From NCBI RefSeq assembly GCF_003952945.1, contig NZ_QXGK01000005.1, positions 1 to 64,000 on the forward strand: a stretch of 64,000 nucleotides of DNA. The letters run 5' to 3'. This document shows positions 9,125 through 18,966 of this stretch, piece by piece. The notes under the pieces are model-generated. The model did no database searches and was not told where the DNA came from. It saw nothing but the letters and a program-made list of their open reading frames with translations. The position numbers and the translations under genes are program-made. Every line of letters starts with the position of its first letter. Within the stretch, counting starts at the first letter, position 1. The stretch comes from Bifidobacterium samirii. Its GTDB lineage: Bacteria > Actinomycetota > Actinomycetes > Actinomycetales > Bifidobacteriaceae.

Positions 9125-9276
9125 GTATGTCGCCGGAATACGGGCCCATCCCCTACCGCTCACCTTCGATCCCGCACCTTCGCGCGGTCCGAAGACGACC
9201 GAAGATGACCGGAGCCGGAGGCGCGGACGGAAGGCTGAGCGCGTCGCCCGCGGTGACGGGCGACGCGCCTACGCCG

Positions 9277-12200
9277 TCACCGCAGACCGTGTCCGCGACG
9301 ACGCCGGACGATCATGAGGCCGGCCGCGAGCGCCGCCGCCGTCAGCGCGGCGATTGCGACGGGCGTGGTCGCGGAGCCGGTATTGCTCATCTTGCCGGAG
9401 CCGTCGCCTTTCCCGGAGCCGGAACCGTTGCCGGTGCCGCCGGGCTTCTGATCGCCGGCGCCGGGCCGGTCCGTGCCGCCTTCACCGGTGCCGGGCTTGT
9501 CCGTGCCGCCTTCACCCTCACCGGTTCCGGGCTTGTCCGAACCGCCTTCGCCCTCGCCGGGGCCGGGCTTGTCGCCTTCGTCGCCGCCGCCGTGCGACCG
9601 GCGTTCCAGCCCGTCGCGCGCAGCCGCGAGCGCGCCGCATGCCTCGTCCAGTGCCTGCTGGGTCGTGGAGATGCGGTCGCGTGCCTCGATGGCGGCGGCA
9701 AGCGCATCGGCGAACGGCTTCCAGGATGCCGCGGTGTAGTCGCCTTCCTGCAGGGCCTGCGCCGAGGCGATGGCCGTGGCGAGCACGGTCCGGTCGAGTC
9801 GGGCGTCGGCCAGCGCGTCGATCGCGGCGGCGAGCCGCTGCGCGAGGTCGTCGACGGTGGACTGCGGCACCTGGGTCAGGTCGACGTCGCGGGCCGCGTC
9901 CAGAGCGGCGGCCATCGCCGCCCATGCCTGGCTGTCGTAGTCGCGTTCCGTCAGCGCGTCGGCGGCGGCGATCGCGGCGGTGAGCGCCGTCGCATCGATG
10001 TGCACGACGGACCGTCCGAAGGCGTCGATGGCGTCGCGCAGTGCGGCGCTCGCCGCGTCGATGGCTGCGGCGTCGGCTGCGGCGGCGCGTGCGGCCGCGG
10101 CCGTGTCGATGGCTGCGGCGAGCGTGTCGGCTGCGGTCTGCGGGTACTGGCCTTCGTGGTCGCCGATGACGGCGTCGGCGAGCCGCTGGCGGGCCGTGTC
10201 GAGCACGATCTGGTAGCGGGTGTCGGCGTCGTCCACGCCGGCGAGCGCGTCGGCGACGGCCTGTCCGAGCGTGTCGGCCGCGTCGTCGATGTCGCGTTGG
10301 GTGACGGTGCCGTACGCGTCGGCGACGGCCTTGGCGTCGGCGAGCGGCGTGTCGAGCGTTGCGGCGAGGCCGGTCAGGCCGTGGCCGCGCAGCGCGTCGC
10401 GGGTCGCCGTGGCGTCGTCGATGGCCACGTACAGGGCGTTGCGGTCGATGGAGACGTAGCCGGTGCGGTAGAACTCTCCGACGGCGGTTTCGACGCGCGT
10501 GGTCCATGCGGCGCTGTCACGCGAGTTCATCGTGTCGAGTGCGGCCTGGTCGGCTGCGTCGAGCACCGTTTCGAGCGTGTCGCGCGCGTCGGCGCGGTAG
10601 TCGCCGGCGTGGTCGCCGAAGGTGAGGCGGGACAGGGCGGCGCGTACCGAAGCGAGGGTGCTGCGTAGCGATGCGGCCATGTCGGTGACGTACAGGTACG
10701 TCTCGTTCAGGGTCACGTCGCCGTCGTTGAGGATGGTGAGCCGCACCGCGTCGGTGTACACCGGGGCGGCGAGCCGGGCGAGGAGTTCGTCGCTCAGGCG
10801 CGTGTTGCCGGAGTAGTCGGCGAGCGTGGCCCACGTGTCGGCGTCCGCATCGTCCGCGGGCACGCGGTATTCGGCCTTGAACCGCAGCGATTCGCCCTTC
10901 ATCGAGGACAGGATGCCGAGGATGCCGATGTCGTACGGGCGGTCCAGTGCGAACGTGAGCGTCTTGTCGGCGCCGTCGGTGAGCGTCACCGTGCTGTCGC
11001 GGTCGCCGTCGGTGAGTGCGGCGAGCGCGCCGGCGTCGAGCGTCGAGCCGTCGCCTGCGGTGACGGTGGCGGTTCCGGCGGCGTTGCGCGGGGTCGAGTA
11101 CACCTCGATCTCGCTGACCAGCGGCCATGCGGCGCCGCCGGATGACGGGATCCTCGCGTCGGTGATGTCCATGCGAATCGTCTTGACCGCCTCTCCCACC
11201 GGCACGTCGATGGTGATGCCCTGCTGCTCGGACAGGTCGTCCGCGGTCCGTTCGTGGACGACGCGGGTCGTGCCGTCGTCGTCGGTCACGGTGAGGGTGA
11301 ACTGCATGCTGCGGTCGGGCTGGCCGTCCTCGAAGCGCAGTCGGATCGAGTCGACGTCGCGTGCGCTCGGATAGTCGAGTTGGAACCAGGCGGGCTTGGC
11401 GCCGTCGCGGGACACCCATGCGGTCGCCTTGCCGTCGACGAGCGCACCGGCGTTCTCGGGCGCGTCCTTGGTCGGCGACGAGGTGATCGTCGCTTCGGCG
11501 GCGATGTTGACGCCTTCGATCGTGTCGGCGCTTTCGGCGAGCAGTTCGAGTTCGGCGAGCGCCGGCCATGCGGTGCCGCCGACCGAACCGGTGAATTCGA
11601 CGGTGACGTGGGTGATCCGCTCGCCGATGTCGGCGGTGTAGACGCGGTCAAGTGCGCCCTGGTTGCCGGTCTGGTCGATGAGGGTGCGTTCGCTGCCGTC
11701 CTCGAGGCCGGCGACGATGCGGAACCGGAATTCACGGCCGGCCTGTTCGAAGACGAGTCGGGCGCGGTCCACGCGGGTCGGTTCGGCCAGGTCGATCCGG
11801 TACCAGTTGGGTTCCGACCCGTTGCCGACCCAGAGCGTGCCTTCGTTGCCGTCGATGCCGGCGGAGGTGGAGCGGCCGGGTTCGGTGGAGCCGGCTGTGG
11901 CGGTGGTGCCGAGGGCGATGTTGTCGTAGGTGGTCTGCGGCTGCGATGCGCCCCAGATGGTCAGTTCGTGGATGCCGGTCAGCTGGCGTCCGTCGGTGGA
12001 GTGCAGTCGGTAGCGCACCTTGGATCCGAGGATGTCGCAGTCGACATCGTTTTTGGAGCTGACGACGTCGGCTTCGGACCGTCCGATCTCGACCCATTTT
12101 TCACCGTTCCACACCTCGATTTCGTAGCGCAGCGGGAAGTCGGCGGCGATCTGCTGGAGCGTGATGCCTGCGCCGGTGATCGCGTACGTGCCTTCGAGGT

Positions 12201-15189
12201 CGATGTCGAGGGTGGCGTCGGTGCGGCCTTGGGCGGTCCAGCCGGTGTCGGTGCTGCCGTCGGTCGGCAGGGTCGTGTTTTCGCCGGTGTCCGCGTCGGT
12301 GACGGTGCGGCCGAGGGCGAGGTTGGTGCGTTCGTCGGCGCTGCCGCCGCCGGTGTACTCGTCCATGACGCCCACCGTGTAGCGGGTCATGATGTCCTCG
12401 GCGAGCCGTTTCCGGTCGTCGTCGGACGCGGTGACGGCGAAGCCGTATCCGGTTTCGTCGCTTTTGCGGTTGGCCCATTCCCACCCGTAGTCGAACCAGT
12501 CGGGGTCGGTGAAGTCGGTGCCGTCGGTGAGTTTGGCGAGCCGGTTCTCCACGTAGGTGGCCCAGCGCGTGTAGTAGTAGTCGCCGGTCAGGCCCGCCCA
12601 CTGGCGGTTCGAGTAGTCGATGAGCGACCCGTTCTTGGCGAGGCCCCAGGTGGTGACCAGCGCTCTGGCGTTGAGCTCGAACAGGTCGGCGGTCCAGTCG
12701 TCGGCGTCGTCGAGCATGGTGCGCGCGTCGTCGATCCAGGTGCCGAGCAGGAAGCTGTCGCTGGTGGCGAGCAGCTGATCCTGCGCCTTGATGATGCCCA
12801 GCATCTGTTCGCCGAGTACGGCGAACAGGTCGGCGTCGCCGGAGCGGTAGGCCTGGCCTGCGAGCGGCTGGTATTCCTGGAACGCGTTGGCGAGCACCTG
12901 GCGCATCACGTCGACGAAGTCGTAGCGGAATCCTTCGGAGTCCCGGTATTCGTCGTAGGCGTCGATGAACAGCTGTGCGGCCTGCTCGAAACGTTCCTTG
13001 TCGTAGTCGATGTCGCTGTGGCCCCAGGTGGAGGCCGAGCCGATCGCGTTGTCGGAGGGGCGGGCGTTGATGATCGACTCGCTGGCGCCCTGATAGTATT
13101 CGCCGTCGGTGTGCGCGTAGGCGGTGTCGAGCAGGATGTCCCACGCCTGCTCGATGGTCGTGTCGGTGCCGCCGTAGCGGCGTTCGGCGTAGTCGCGCGT
13201 CCACGCGCGGTAGTCGATCGGATCCTGCTGCCAGGTCATGTCGAACAGCAGCTCGTAGACGATCGGCGAGTTGTCGATCGCTTCGGGCGTGATGCCGATG
13301 CCCCGCATGTACGAGTTCGCGTTGTACGCGTCGGTGATGTTCTGCGAGAGCACTTCGGGCACGCCGTCGAGGCCCATGCGGCCGCCGAAGTTGTGCAGCA
13401 TGTTCCACACCCACGGCACGCCCTGGTTCTCCATCGGGCTGGCCTGGGAGCGCAGGTCGCTCTGCAGGTCGAGCACGAGCGCCTGTGACTTGTCGGCCAG
13501 ACCGGACAGCTTGTTCTCGTCGATGCCGGACTGCCACTGCTGCATCACCCAGATGGCGTCCGGGTCGTGTTCGAGCATCTTGGACTGCACGGTGCGGTAG
13601 ATGTCGACGATGTCGAACCCGTCGGGGATGGTGCCGCCCTCGTGGAACGGGTCGACGGCGTAGTAGTGCGACACGTCGCCGAACACGCGCTCCTGTTCGG
13701 TGTAGAACGTGTCGCCGACCTTCTGGAAGTAGTCCTCCTTGCCGGCGGCGCGGTCGTCGTCGGTCAGGTAGGTCTTGATCATGTACGGGCGGTCGTAGCC
13801 GGACCAGCTGCCGGAGGATGCGGCCACGGAGTCGGGGTTGCGTTCCTGGAAGTCGGTGGGTACCTGGCCGCCGAAGCCCTGGATGACGGGCGTGATGCCG
13901 AACGTCTGCATGCGGTCGTGGATGCGGCGGCCCAGTTCGACGCGCTGCGGGAACCAGTTCGCGGGCAGCGGGCCGCCGGTCGAGTACAGGTTCTGCATGT
14001 AGAACCACGCGTAGTAGGCGGGGCCGGACAGGTATTCGCGCACGTCGTCGTCGCTGTAGCCGTACTGGGTGAGCGTCCGGCGCAGCACCTCCTCCTGGCC
14101 GACGATGTCGAGCATGAGGTTGACGCCGTTCATCGCGGCCCAGTCGAGGAACGCCTCGTATTCGTCCCATGCCCAGAACGACATCGTGTACGAGTAGGTG
14201 CAGAAGTTGAGCGCGTAGCGGTACTCGTAGTTCGTGTACTTGAGGATCTTGGAGCCGACGGCGGGCAGCGTGTCGGGCATGTCGAGCTGCGAGCCGAACA
14301 GCGGATTGTAGTCGACCTTGCACCAGTTGCGCAGATAGTAGTTGAGGCCGGAGGCGAGGGAGACGCCGTCGTTGCCGCGGATGAGGATGCGCCCGTCGCC
14401 GGCGTCGGAGATCTCGAAGACGTCCTTGCCGTCCGACTGGCCGCGCAGCGCGAAGTCGAACGAGTCTACCCAGCGCTCGCCGATGACGCGGGAGACGAGG
14501 TCGCGCACCCCTGCGATGGTCTTGGCCTCGGCGTACTCGGGATCGGTCTCGACCTTCTCCCATTCGGCGCCCCAGCTGCTCGACGCGAAGTCCTCCACGG
14601 CGATGGGCGCCGGTTCGGGGCTGTCGTCGGAGATCTTGACGCCGTGGAAGGCGACTTCGGCCAGGTCGACCTGCTGATGGGCCGAATCGTAGCTCACGTT
14701 GATGCGCGCGTACGCGGCCCGGGTCGGGTCGATCCGATAGGTGTCCGCGGTGCCGTCCGACGCCGCGTCGTCGCTCTTGTAGGCGACTTTGTCGTAGCGT
14801 TCGCCATCCTCGGACAGGTAGATCTCGTAATGATGGTAGGCGCCGTCGCCCGGATTGGCCACGTCGATCCGGGAGACGTCCCACGTGCCGCCCAGGTCGA
14901 AGTCGAGGAAGCGCCGGTAGTCCTGCATCGAGGAGTCGGCCGGGGACTGCCAGTAGGTGGCGGGGTCGCCGTCCACGGCGGCGGACGGGTCGTGGCCTGC
15001 TGCGGACGCGCCCGAGGCGGTCACGCCGTCGATGGCCGGGTCGTCCGCGGCGAGCGCCGTGGCGGTCAGGCCGCATGATCCGGCGAGCGTGGCCAGCGCG
15101 ACGGTCAGAGCGGTCAGGGAGCGTGCCGCGCGGCGTCGCAGCGCGGGCGGACTGGCCCATGTGGGCAGGGTCGGATGGAACGGGGTCAT
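9277..15189 (-). CDS. Secreted multimodular GH89 alpha-N-acetylglucosaminidase, probably wall-anchored
   Basis: Likely removes alpha-linked GlcNAc, as on gastric-type mucin O-glycans, at the cell surface. Signal peptide 1-47 (cleavage near ALA-ADD). An F5/8C (CBM32-like) module covers about 50-190. The NAGLU/GH89 region follows, with WAWDEYEAFLDWAAMNGVN, VIQGFGGQVPTDF and DPFHEGG, whose Glu517 is the best candidate for a catalytic acid, and MLHNFGGRMGLDG. After about residue 960 come three or four more F5/8C-type modules (NLALGRTV, NIALGTTA, NIAAEATI), alpha-helical FIVAR-like repeats, a repetitive EGGTDKPGTG linker, then MSNTG (1934-1938), a hydrophobic helix and RRRR, i.e. a sortase-type anchor with Ser where Pro is usual. 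The start at 15189 was chosen for the signal peptide; the ribosome binding site is weak. Length 1970 aa. Confidence 0.9.
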   Translation of the reverse strand: MTPFHPTLPTWASPPALRRRAARSLTALTVALATLAGSCGLTATALAADDPAIDGVTASGASAAGHDPSAAVDGDPATYWQSPADSSMQDYRRFLDFDLGGTWDVSRIDVANPGDGAYHHYEIYLSEDGERYDKVAYKSDDAASDGTADTYRIDPTRAAYARINVSYDSAHQQVDLAEVAFHGVKISDDSPEPAPIAVEDFASSSWGAEWEKVETDPEYAEAKTIAGVRDLVSRVIGERWVDSFDFALRGQSDGKDVFEISDAGDGRILIRGNDGVSLASGLNYYLRNWCKVDYNPLFGSQLDMPDTLPAVGSKILKYTNYEYRYALNFCTYSYTMSFWAWDEYEAFLDWAAMNGVNLMLDIVGQEEVLRRTLTQYGYSDDDVREYLSGPAYYAWFYMQNLYSTGGPLPANWFPQRVELGRRIHDRMQTFGITPVIQGFGGQVPTDFQERNPDSVAASSGSWSGYDRPYMIKTYLTDDDRAAGKEDYFQKVGDTFYTEQERVFGDVSHYYAVDPFHEGGTIPDGFDIVDIYRTVQSKMLEHDPDAIWVMQQWQSGIDENKLSGLADKSQALVLDLQSDLRSQASPMENQGVPWVWNMLHNFGGRMGLDGVPEVLSQNITDAYNANSYMRGIGITPEAIDNSPIVYELLFDMTWQQDPIDYRAWTRDYAERRYGGTDTTIEQAWDILLDTAYAHTDGEYYQGASESIINARPSDNAIGSASTWGHSDIDYDKERFEQAAQLFIDAYDEYRDSEGFRYDFVDVMRQVLANAFQEYQPLAGQAYRSGDADLFAVLGEQMLGIIKAQDQLLATSDSFLLGTWIDDARTMLDDADDWTADLFELNARALVTTWGLAKNGSLIDYSNRQWAGLTGDYYYTRWATYVENRLAKLTDGTDFTDPDWFDYGWEWANRKSDETGYGFAVTASDDDRKRLAEDIMTRYTVGVMDEYTGGGSADERTNLALGRTVTDADTGENTTLPTDGSTDTGWTAQGRTDATLDIDLEGTYAITGAGITLQQIAADFPLRYEIEVWNGEKWVEIGRSEADVVSSKNDVDCDILGSKVRYRLHSTDGRQLTGIHELTIWGASQPQTTYDNIALGTTATAGSTEPGRSTSAGIDGNEGTLWVGNGSEPNWYRIDLAEPTRVDRARLVFEQAGREFRFRIVAGLEDGSERTLIDQTGNQGALDRVYTADIGERITHVTVEFTGSVGGTAWPALAELELLAESADTIEGVNIAAEATITSSPTKDAPENAGALVDGKATAWVSRDGAKPAWFQLDYPSARDVDSIRLRFEDGQPDRSMQFTLTVTDDDGTTRVVHERTADDLSEQQGITIDVPVGEAVKTIRMDITDARIPSSGGAAWPLVSEIEVYSTPRNAAGTATVTAGDGSTLDAGALAALTDGDRDSTVTLTDGADKTLTFALDRPYDIGILGILSSMKGESLRFKAEYRVPADDADADTWATLADYSGNTRLSDELLARLAAPVYTDAVRLTILNDGDVTLNETYLYVTDMAASLRSTLASVRAALSRLTFGDHAGDYRADARDTLETVLDAADQAALDTMNSRDSAAWTTRVETAVGEFYRTGYVSIDRNALYVAIDDATATRDALRGHGLTGLAATLDTPLADAKAVADAYGTVTQRDIDDAADTLGQAVADALAGVDDADTRYQIVLDTARQRLADAVIGDHEGQYPQTAADTLAAAIDTAAAARAAAADAAAIDAASAALRDAIDAFGRSVVHIDATALTAAIAAADALTERDYDSQAWAAMAAALDAARDVDLTQVPQSTVDDLAQRLAAAIDALADARLDRTVLATAIASAQALQEGDYTAASWKPFADALAAAIEARDRISTTQQALDEACGALAAARDGLERRSHGGGDEGDKPGPGEGEGGSDKPGTGEGEGGTDKPGTGEGGTDRPGAGDQKPGGTGNGSGSGKGDGSGKMSNTGSATTPVAIAALTAAALAAGLMIVRRRRGHGLR
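9470..9585. repeat. Imperfect tandem repeat coding for the Gly/Thr/Asp/Pro linker
   Basis: About four imperfect copies of a 30-36 bp unit inside the GH89 gene encode the EGGTDKPGTG linker before the anchor signal. Copy number may vary between strains. Confidence 0.75.
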
Positions 15190-15387
15190 GAAGACGGCTC
15201 GCTTTCGATGGGCCGCCCGTTCGGCGTGACGCGTCCGTGCGTCGTATGGCTGGCGGCCGTGGTGATGCGGTCCGCACGGCCTGCGGCTCCATCGTCGGGG
15301 CCGGCGCCTTCGCGCGGATCGGTATGGTCGCGCTCCATCGTATGGCATGAGTCGGACCCGGCCGATCGGCGGCGCCGGGCATGGAAA

Positions 15388-15419
15388 AGGCCGCCGCCGG
15401 AGGGGTCCGGCGGCGGCCT
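15388..15419 (-). terminator. Terminator of the sugar ABC transporter operon
   Basis: Perfect 14-bp arms AGGCCGCCGCCGGA and TCCGGCGGCGGCCT with a 4-nt loop, followed on the minus strand by TTTT. It separates the permease genes from the GH89 gene. The rest of 15190-15450 shows no gene. Confidence 0.88.
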
Positions 15420-15450
15420 GTGGAGGAGAACAGGAGAGAGCGGCAGGGGT

Positions 15451-16371
15451 TTACTTCATGCCGGTCATCGCGATGCCTTCGACGAAGCGCTTCTGCACGA
15501 GGAAGAACACGATGAGCAGCGGCAGGGCGGAGATCAGGGCGCCGGCCATCACCACGCCGTACGGGGTGACGGAGGAGCCGTGGCCGGTCAGCATCGCAAG
15601 GCCCGCGGTGATGGTGCGGGTCTCCGGCTTGGAGGTCATGATCAACGGCCAGAGCAGGTCGTTCCAGTTGCCCATGAAGTTGAACATGCCCACGGTCAGG
15701 ATCGCCGGCACGGCGTTCGGCAGGATGATCTGCGCGAAGATGCGCAGCTCGCCTGCACCGTCGATGCGGGCCGCGTTGTCGAGGTCCTTCGGGATGGAGA
15801 TGAAGAACTGGCGCAGCAGGAAGATGCCGCCGACATCGGCCATACGCGGGATGATGATGCCGAGGTAGCTGTTGATCAGGCCCATGGAGGCGAGCAGCTT
15901 GTAGACCGGGATGAGCAGGGCCATGCCCGGGATCATCATCGTGGCGATGAGCACGCCCAGCAGCAGGCCGCGGCCCTTGAAGTCCACGCGGGACAGGCCG
16001 TACGCGGCGAGTGCGTCGAAGGTGACGGAGATGAGCGTGACTGCGCCGGCGAACACGACGGTGTTCAGCAGCTCGCGGCCGATTGGCAGACGGGAGAACA
16101 GGTCAGTGTAGTTGCCCAGCGTGAAGGCGCTCGGGATGACCTTCGGCGGCCAGGTTTGCGTGACCTCGTTGGGGGTGAACGAGACCAGCACGACGATCAG
16201 CAGCGGGAAGATCATCAGGAAGGTCACGAGGATGAGTGCGAAGTAGCTCAGCCCAAGGCTGATACGGCGCTTGGTGCGGGCGGCCTTGCGCAGGCGTTCG
16301 TTCTCGTCGTTGATACGGCGGTTCTCGGCCTCCTGCGCGGCGGACAGGGTCACGGAGGTGGCGGTACTCAT
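15451..16371 (-). CDS. Carbohydrate ABC transporter permease (MalG type)
   Basis: Inner-membrane component of a CUT1-type sugar importer, 306 aa. A short charged cytoplasmic N-terminus (about 1-36) is followed by six predicted helices, with the EAA-type coupling motif near ARIDGAGELRIFAQIILP, which contacts the ATPase. Its start overlaps the stop of the preceding permease by 4 bp, so the two are translationally coupled. The operon has no ATPase gene; such systems usually share an MsmK-like ATPase encoded elsewhere. By context it should import arabino-oligosaccharides. The sequence itself does not fix the substrate. Confidence 0.9.
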   Translation of the reverse strand: MSTATSVTLSAAQEAENRRINDENERLRKAARTKRRISLGLSYFALILVTFLMIFPLLIVVLVSFTPNEVTQTWPPKVIPSAFTLGNYTDLFSRLPIGRELLNTVVFAGAVTLISVTFDALAAYGLSRVDFKGRGLLLGVLIATMMIPGMALLIPVYKLLASMGLINSYLGIIIPRMADVGGIFLLRQFFISIPKDLDNAARIDGAGELRIFAQIILPNAVPAILTVGMFNFMGNWNDLLWPLIMTSKPETRTITAGLAMLTGHGSSVTPYGVVMAGALISALPLLIVFFLVQKRFVEGIAMTGMK

Positions 16372-17324
16372 GCGATCTCCTCCTTCTCATGCTTGTTGTT
16401 GGTGTACAGCTGGATGAGGCCGACGATGAGCGTCATGATCAGCAGCACGTACGACAGGGCGGACGCGTAGCCGAGCTTGCCGTTGCCGAATGCCTCGGTG
16501 TAGATGCGGTACACGATGGTCTCGGTGGCGCGGGCGGGGCCGCCGGAAGTCAGGATGAACACCTGATCGAACACCTGGAAGGAGCCGATCAGACCGAAGA
16601 TGACCACGTAGTTGAAGGTCGGGCGCAGGGCCGGCAGGGTGATGTAGCGGAACTTCTGCCAAGCGCTGGCGCCGTCGAGGGACGCGGCCTCGTACAGTTC
16701 GGCGGAGATGCCCTGCAGGCCGGCCAAGAAGATGACCATGAAGTAGCCGAAGTTCTTCCACACGGTGATGAAGACGATGGTGGCCATGGCCGTCTCTCGG
16801 GTGCCGAGCAGGTCGAGGTGGGCCGGGCCTCCCAGGCAGGAGATCCAGTACGGGATCAGGCCCAGCGACGGGGAGAGGATGAACTGCCAGGCGATGGCGG
16901 CGACGGTCAGGGAGATGACGAACGGCAGGAACATGCAGGTGCGGAAGAATCCGACGAACTTGAGGTCCTTGCGGTTGAGCAGCAGTGCGAACGCGAGTGC
17001 GACGATCACGACGATCGGGGCGTAGAGCACTGCGTAGACGAGGGTGTTCTTGACGTCGGTGCGGAAGTCGGCGCTCATGAACAGGTCGATGTAGTTCTTG
17101 AGTCCGATGAACTTGGCCGGGCGTCGGGAGTTCGAGGTGATGCGGCCGTTGGTCAGCGACGTGATGAACGTCTGGATGGCCGGGTAGAAGACGAAGATCG
17201 CGAGGACGATGAGCGCGGGCGCCGTGAACAGGAGGCCGGTGCGCAGGTTGCGCGCCTGGATGGCCTTCTTGTTCTCCTTGGCGACCTGATGCGAACCGTC
17301 CTTGGCGGGTGTTGCGTTGGTCAT
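16368..17324 (-). CDS. Carbohydrate ABC transporter permease (MalF/UgpA type)
   Basis: Partner permease of the CUT1 importer, 318 aa with six predicted helices. The EAA motif is in EAASLDGASAWQKFRYITLP. The start at 17324 has a strong GGAGGAG ribosome binding site; the longer in-frame reading has no supporting signal. It lies 153 bp downstream of the binding-protein gene, and that gap holds two strong hairpins, which suggests reduced permease expression relative to the binding protein. It is coupled by a 4-bp overlap to the next permease. Confidence 0.9.
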   Translation of the reverse strand: MTNATPAKDGSHQVAKENKKAIQARNLRTGLLFTAPALIVLAIFVFYPAIQTFITSLTNGRITSNSRRPAKFIGLKNYIDLFMSADFRTDVKNTLVYAVLYAPIVVIVALAFALLLNRKDLKFVGFFRTCMFLPFVISLTVAAIAWQFILSPSLGLIPYWISCLGGPAHLDLLGTRETAMATIVFITVWKNFGYFMVIFLAGLQGISAELYEAASLDGASAWQKFRYITLPALRPTFNYVVIFGLIGSFQVFDQVFILTSGGPARATETIVYRIYTEAFGNGKLGYASALSYVLLIMTLIVGLIQLYTNNKHEKEEIA

Positions 17325-17354
17325 GTGCTCCTCCAATGGAATGACGAGTGGTCG

Positions 17355-17433
17355 ATGACCCTGCGGCCGGGCGCGGGTCATGAAAGACGACAGGCGACCG
17401 GGCGGCCACGATCGGGCGGCCCGGTCGCCTGTC
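17355..17433 (-). promoter_or_regulatory. Two hairpins between binding-protein and permease genes
   Basis: The first to be transcribed is a perfect 15-bp stem (17389-17403 with 17419-17433, loop 15 nt). The second is ATGACCC/GGGTCAT (17355-17361 with 17375-17381). Neither has a U-run. Such intra-operon stems are known to stabilise upstream mRNA and reduce downstream expression; the role here is inferred from position. Confidence 0.7.
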
Positions 17434-17477
17434 ATCGCGCGTCAGGCCCCATCACCGGGGACCGACGGTGGTTACGG

Positions 17478-18791
17478 TTACTCGGCGTACTCGTCGAGGT
17501 AGCCCTGGATCGCGGTCTCGGCGTCGTCGAGCAGCGACTGGATGTCGTCGTCGGTACGGGTCGTGTTGGAGGTCAGGGTGTCGAGGGTGGCGGAGATGTC
17601 GCCGAAGCCGCCCTTGAGGCCGGCGATGCCGATGAAGGACTTGTCGGTGTTCTCGGCGATCTTGGCGATCAGCGGACGCTCGGAGAGCTCGTCGGCGGTG
17701 ACGGTGGTGTTGTTCGGCGGGTAGGCGGAGCCGAGGGACCACTTCACCTGGTTGTCGTGGTTGTTGTAGAACTTGAAGAACTCGTAGATGCCGGGCAGCT
17801 TCTCGGAGTCGCCGACCTGCGAGGTGACCCACCAGTACAGGCCGGTGGAGCCGGTGTTGGAGCCGGAGGTGCCATCCGGGTAGACGTAGGTGCCGTCACC
17901 GGACGGAACCGGGAACAGGTCATGGTCGATGCCCTTGTCGGTGGCCGCCTGGTCCTCCCACGGGCCGACGATCACCATCGCGGACTGGCCGGACTCGAAG
18001 GATTCGCGGGCCGCGGTCTCGTCCATGCCGGACACGGTGTAGCCGCCCTTGTAGAAGTCGCGCATCTTCTCGAGGAAGGCCTTGTTCTCCGGGGTGTTGA
18101 TGGAGACCTTGCCGTCGGTGGTGTACAGGCCGGTGCCGTTGCCCTTCATGAACGGGGCCCAGCCCAGATCCGGGAGGGCGATGCCGTACTGGGAGCCGTC
18201 GGACTTGGTCAGCTTCTTGGCGACTTCGAGCAGCTCGTCCCACGTGGTCGGGTAGTCGGCCTCGGTCAGGCCGGCGGCCTTCCACATCTCGGTGTTGTAC
18301 CACACGGCGGTCGGGGCGTAGCCCATCGGGACGGCGCACTTCTCCTCGGTGCCGTCGATGTCGAAGGTGATCTGGTCGACCACGTTCTGGATGTAGTTCT
18401 CGGTCTCGTACTGGGAATCCTCGTAGAAGTCGGTCACGCACTGGAAAGTGCCGTCGAGGGACCAGCCCTGGCCGTTGTCGGCGCCGGTGGTCACGAAGTC
18501 CGGGCCGTCACCGGTGGAGACCTTGGTCACCATCGTCTCGCCGATGGTGCTCCACGGCTGCAGCTGGGCGTCGATCTCGTACTTGTCCTGGGACTTGTTG
18601 AACTCGTCGGCGATGGACTCCAGCGTCTTGCCGTCGGCCTCGGAGAAGCCGTGCCACATGACGATCTTGATCTTGCCGTCGGCGGTCTTCTCGGCCTCGC
18701 CGCCGCCGTTGTCGGCGCCGCAGCCGGACAGGGCCAGACCGGCGGACAGCACCAGAGCCGTCGCGGCGACCATGCGCTTCTTCATTTCCAT
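17478..18791 (-). CDS. Sugar ABC transporter substrate-binding lipoprotein
   Basis: Family 1 extracellular solute-binding protein of 437 aa. A lipoprotein signal MKKRMVAATALVLSAGLALSGC ends at Cys24, predicted to be lipidated and held at the membrane. The mature part has typical SBP features (VMWHGFSEADGKTLE, GWAPFMKG, ESGQSAMVIVGPWE). AAGGAGG lies upstream of the start. It is the first gene of its operon, with a clear promoter overlapped by two operator copies, and it follows the compact GH43 gene in the same direction. It should deliver arabino-oligosaccharides to the two permeases; this substrate is inferred from context only. Confidence 0.9.
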   Translation of the reverse strand: MEMKKRMVAATALVLSAGLALSGCGADNGGGEAEKTADGKIKIVMWHGFSEADGKTLESIADEFNKSQDKYEIDAQLQPWSTIGETMVTKVSTGDGPDFVTTGADNGQGWSLDGTFQCVTDFYEDSQYETENYIQNVVDQITFDIDGTEEKCAVPMGYAPTAVWYNTEMWKAAGLTEADYPTTWDELLEVAKKLTKSDGSQYGIALPDLGWAPFMKGNGTGLYTTDGKVSINTPENKAFLEKMRDFYKGGYTVSGMDETAARESFESGQSAMVIVGPWEDQAATDKGIDHDLFPVPSGDGTYVYPDGTSGSNTGSTGLYWWVTSQVGDSEKLPGIYEFFKFYNNHDNQVKWSLGSAYPPNNTTVTADELSERPLIAKIAENTDKSFIGIAGLKGGFGDISATLDTLTSNTTRTDDDIQSLLDDAETAIQGYLDEYAE

Positions 18792-18947
18792 TTGGATTCC
18801 TCCTTGGTTCCTTGGTTTCCCAAGTTTGGCCCCGAAGCCGGGAGTCGGTCAGCCGCGTCCGTCTTCGCCTTGCCGTTCAGGGCTTGGACAAGACGCCCGC
18901 GCGTCACACCGTTGTTCTCGACCGTCCACTCGGGACCGTTGCTTTCT

Positions 18948-18961
18948 TTGCAACGTTGTAA
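18948..18961. promoter_or_regulatory. Operator O1 (LacI-type palindrome) downstream of the SBP -10
   Basis: TTGCAACGTTGTAA differs at one position from the palindrome TTACAACGTTGTAA. It covers the expected transcription start of the binding-protein gene. Confidence 0.8.
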
Positions 18962-18966
18962 TTATG

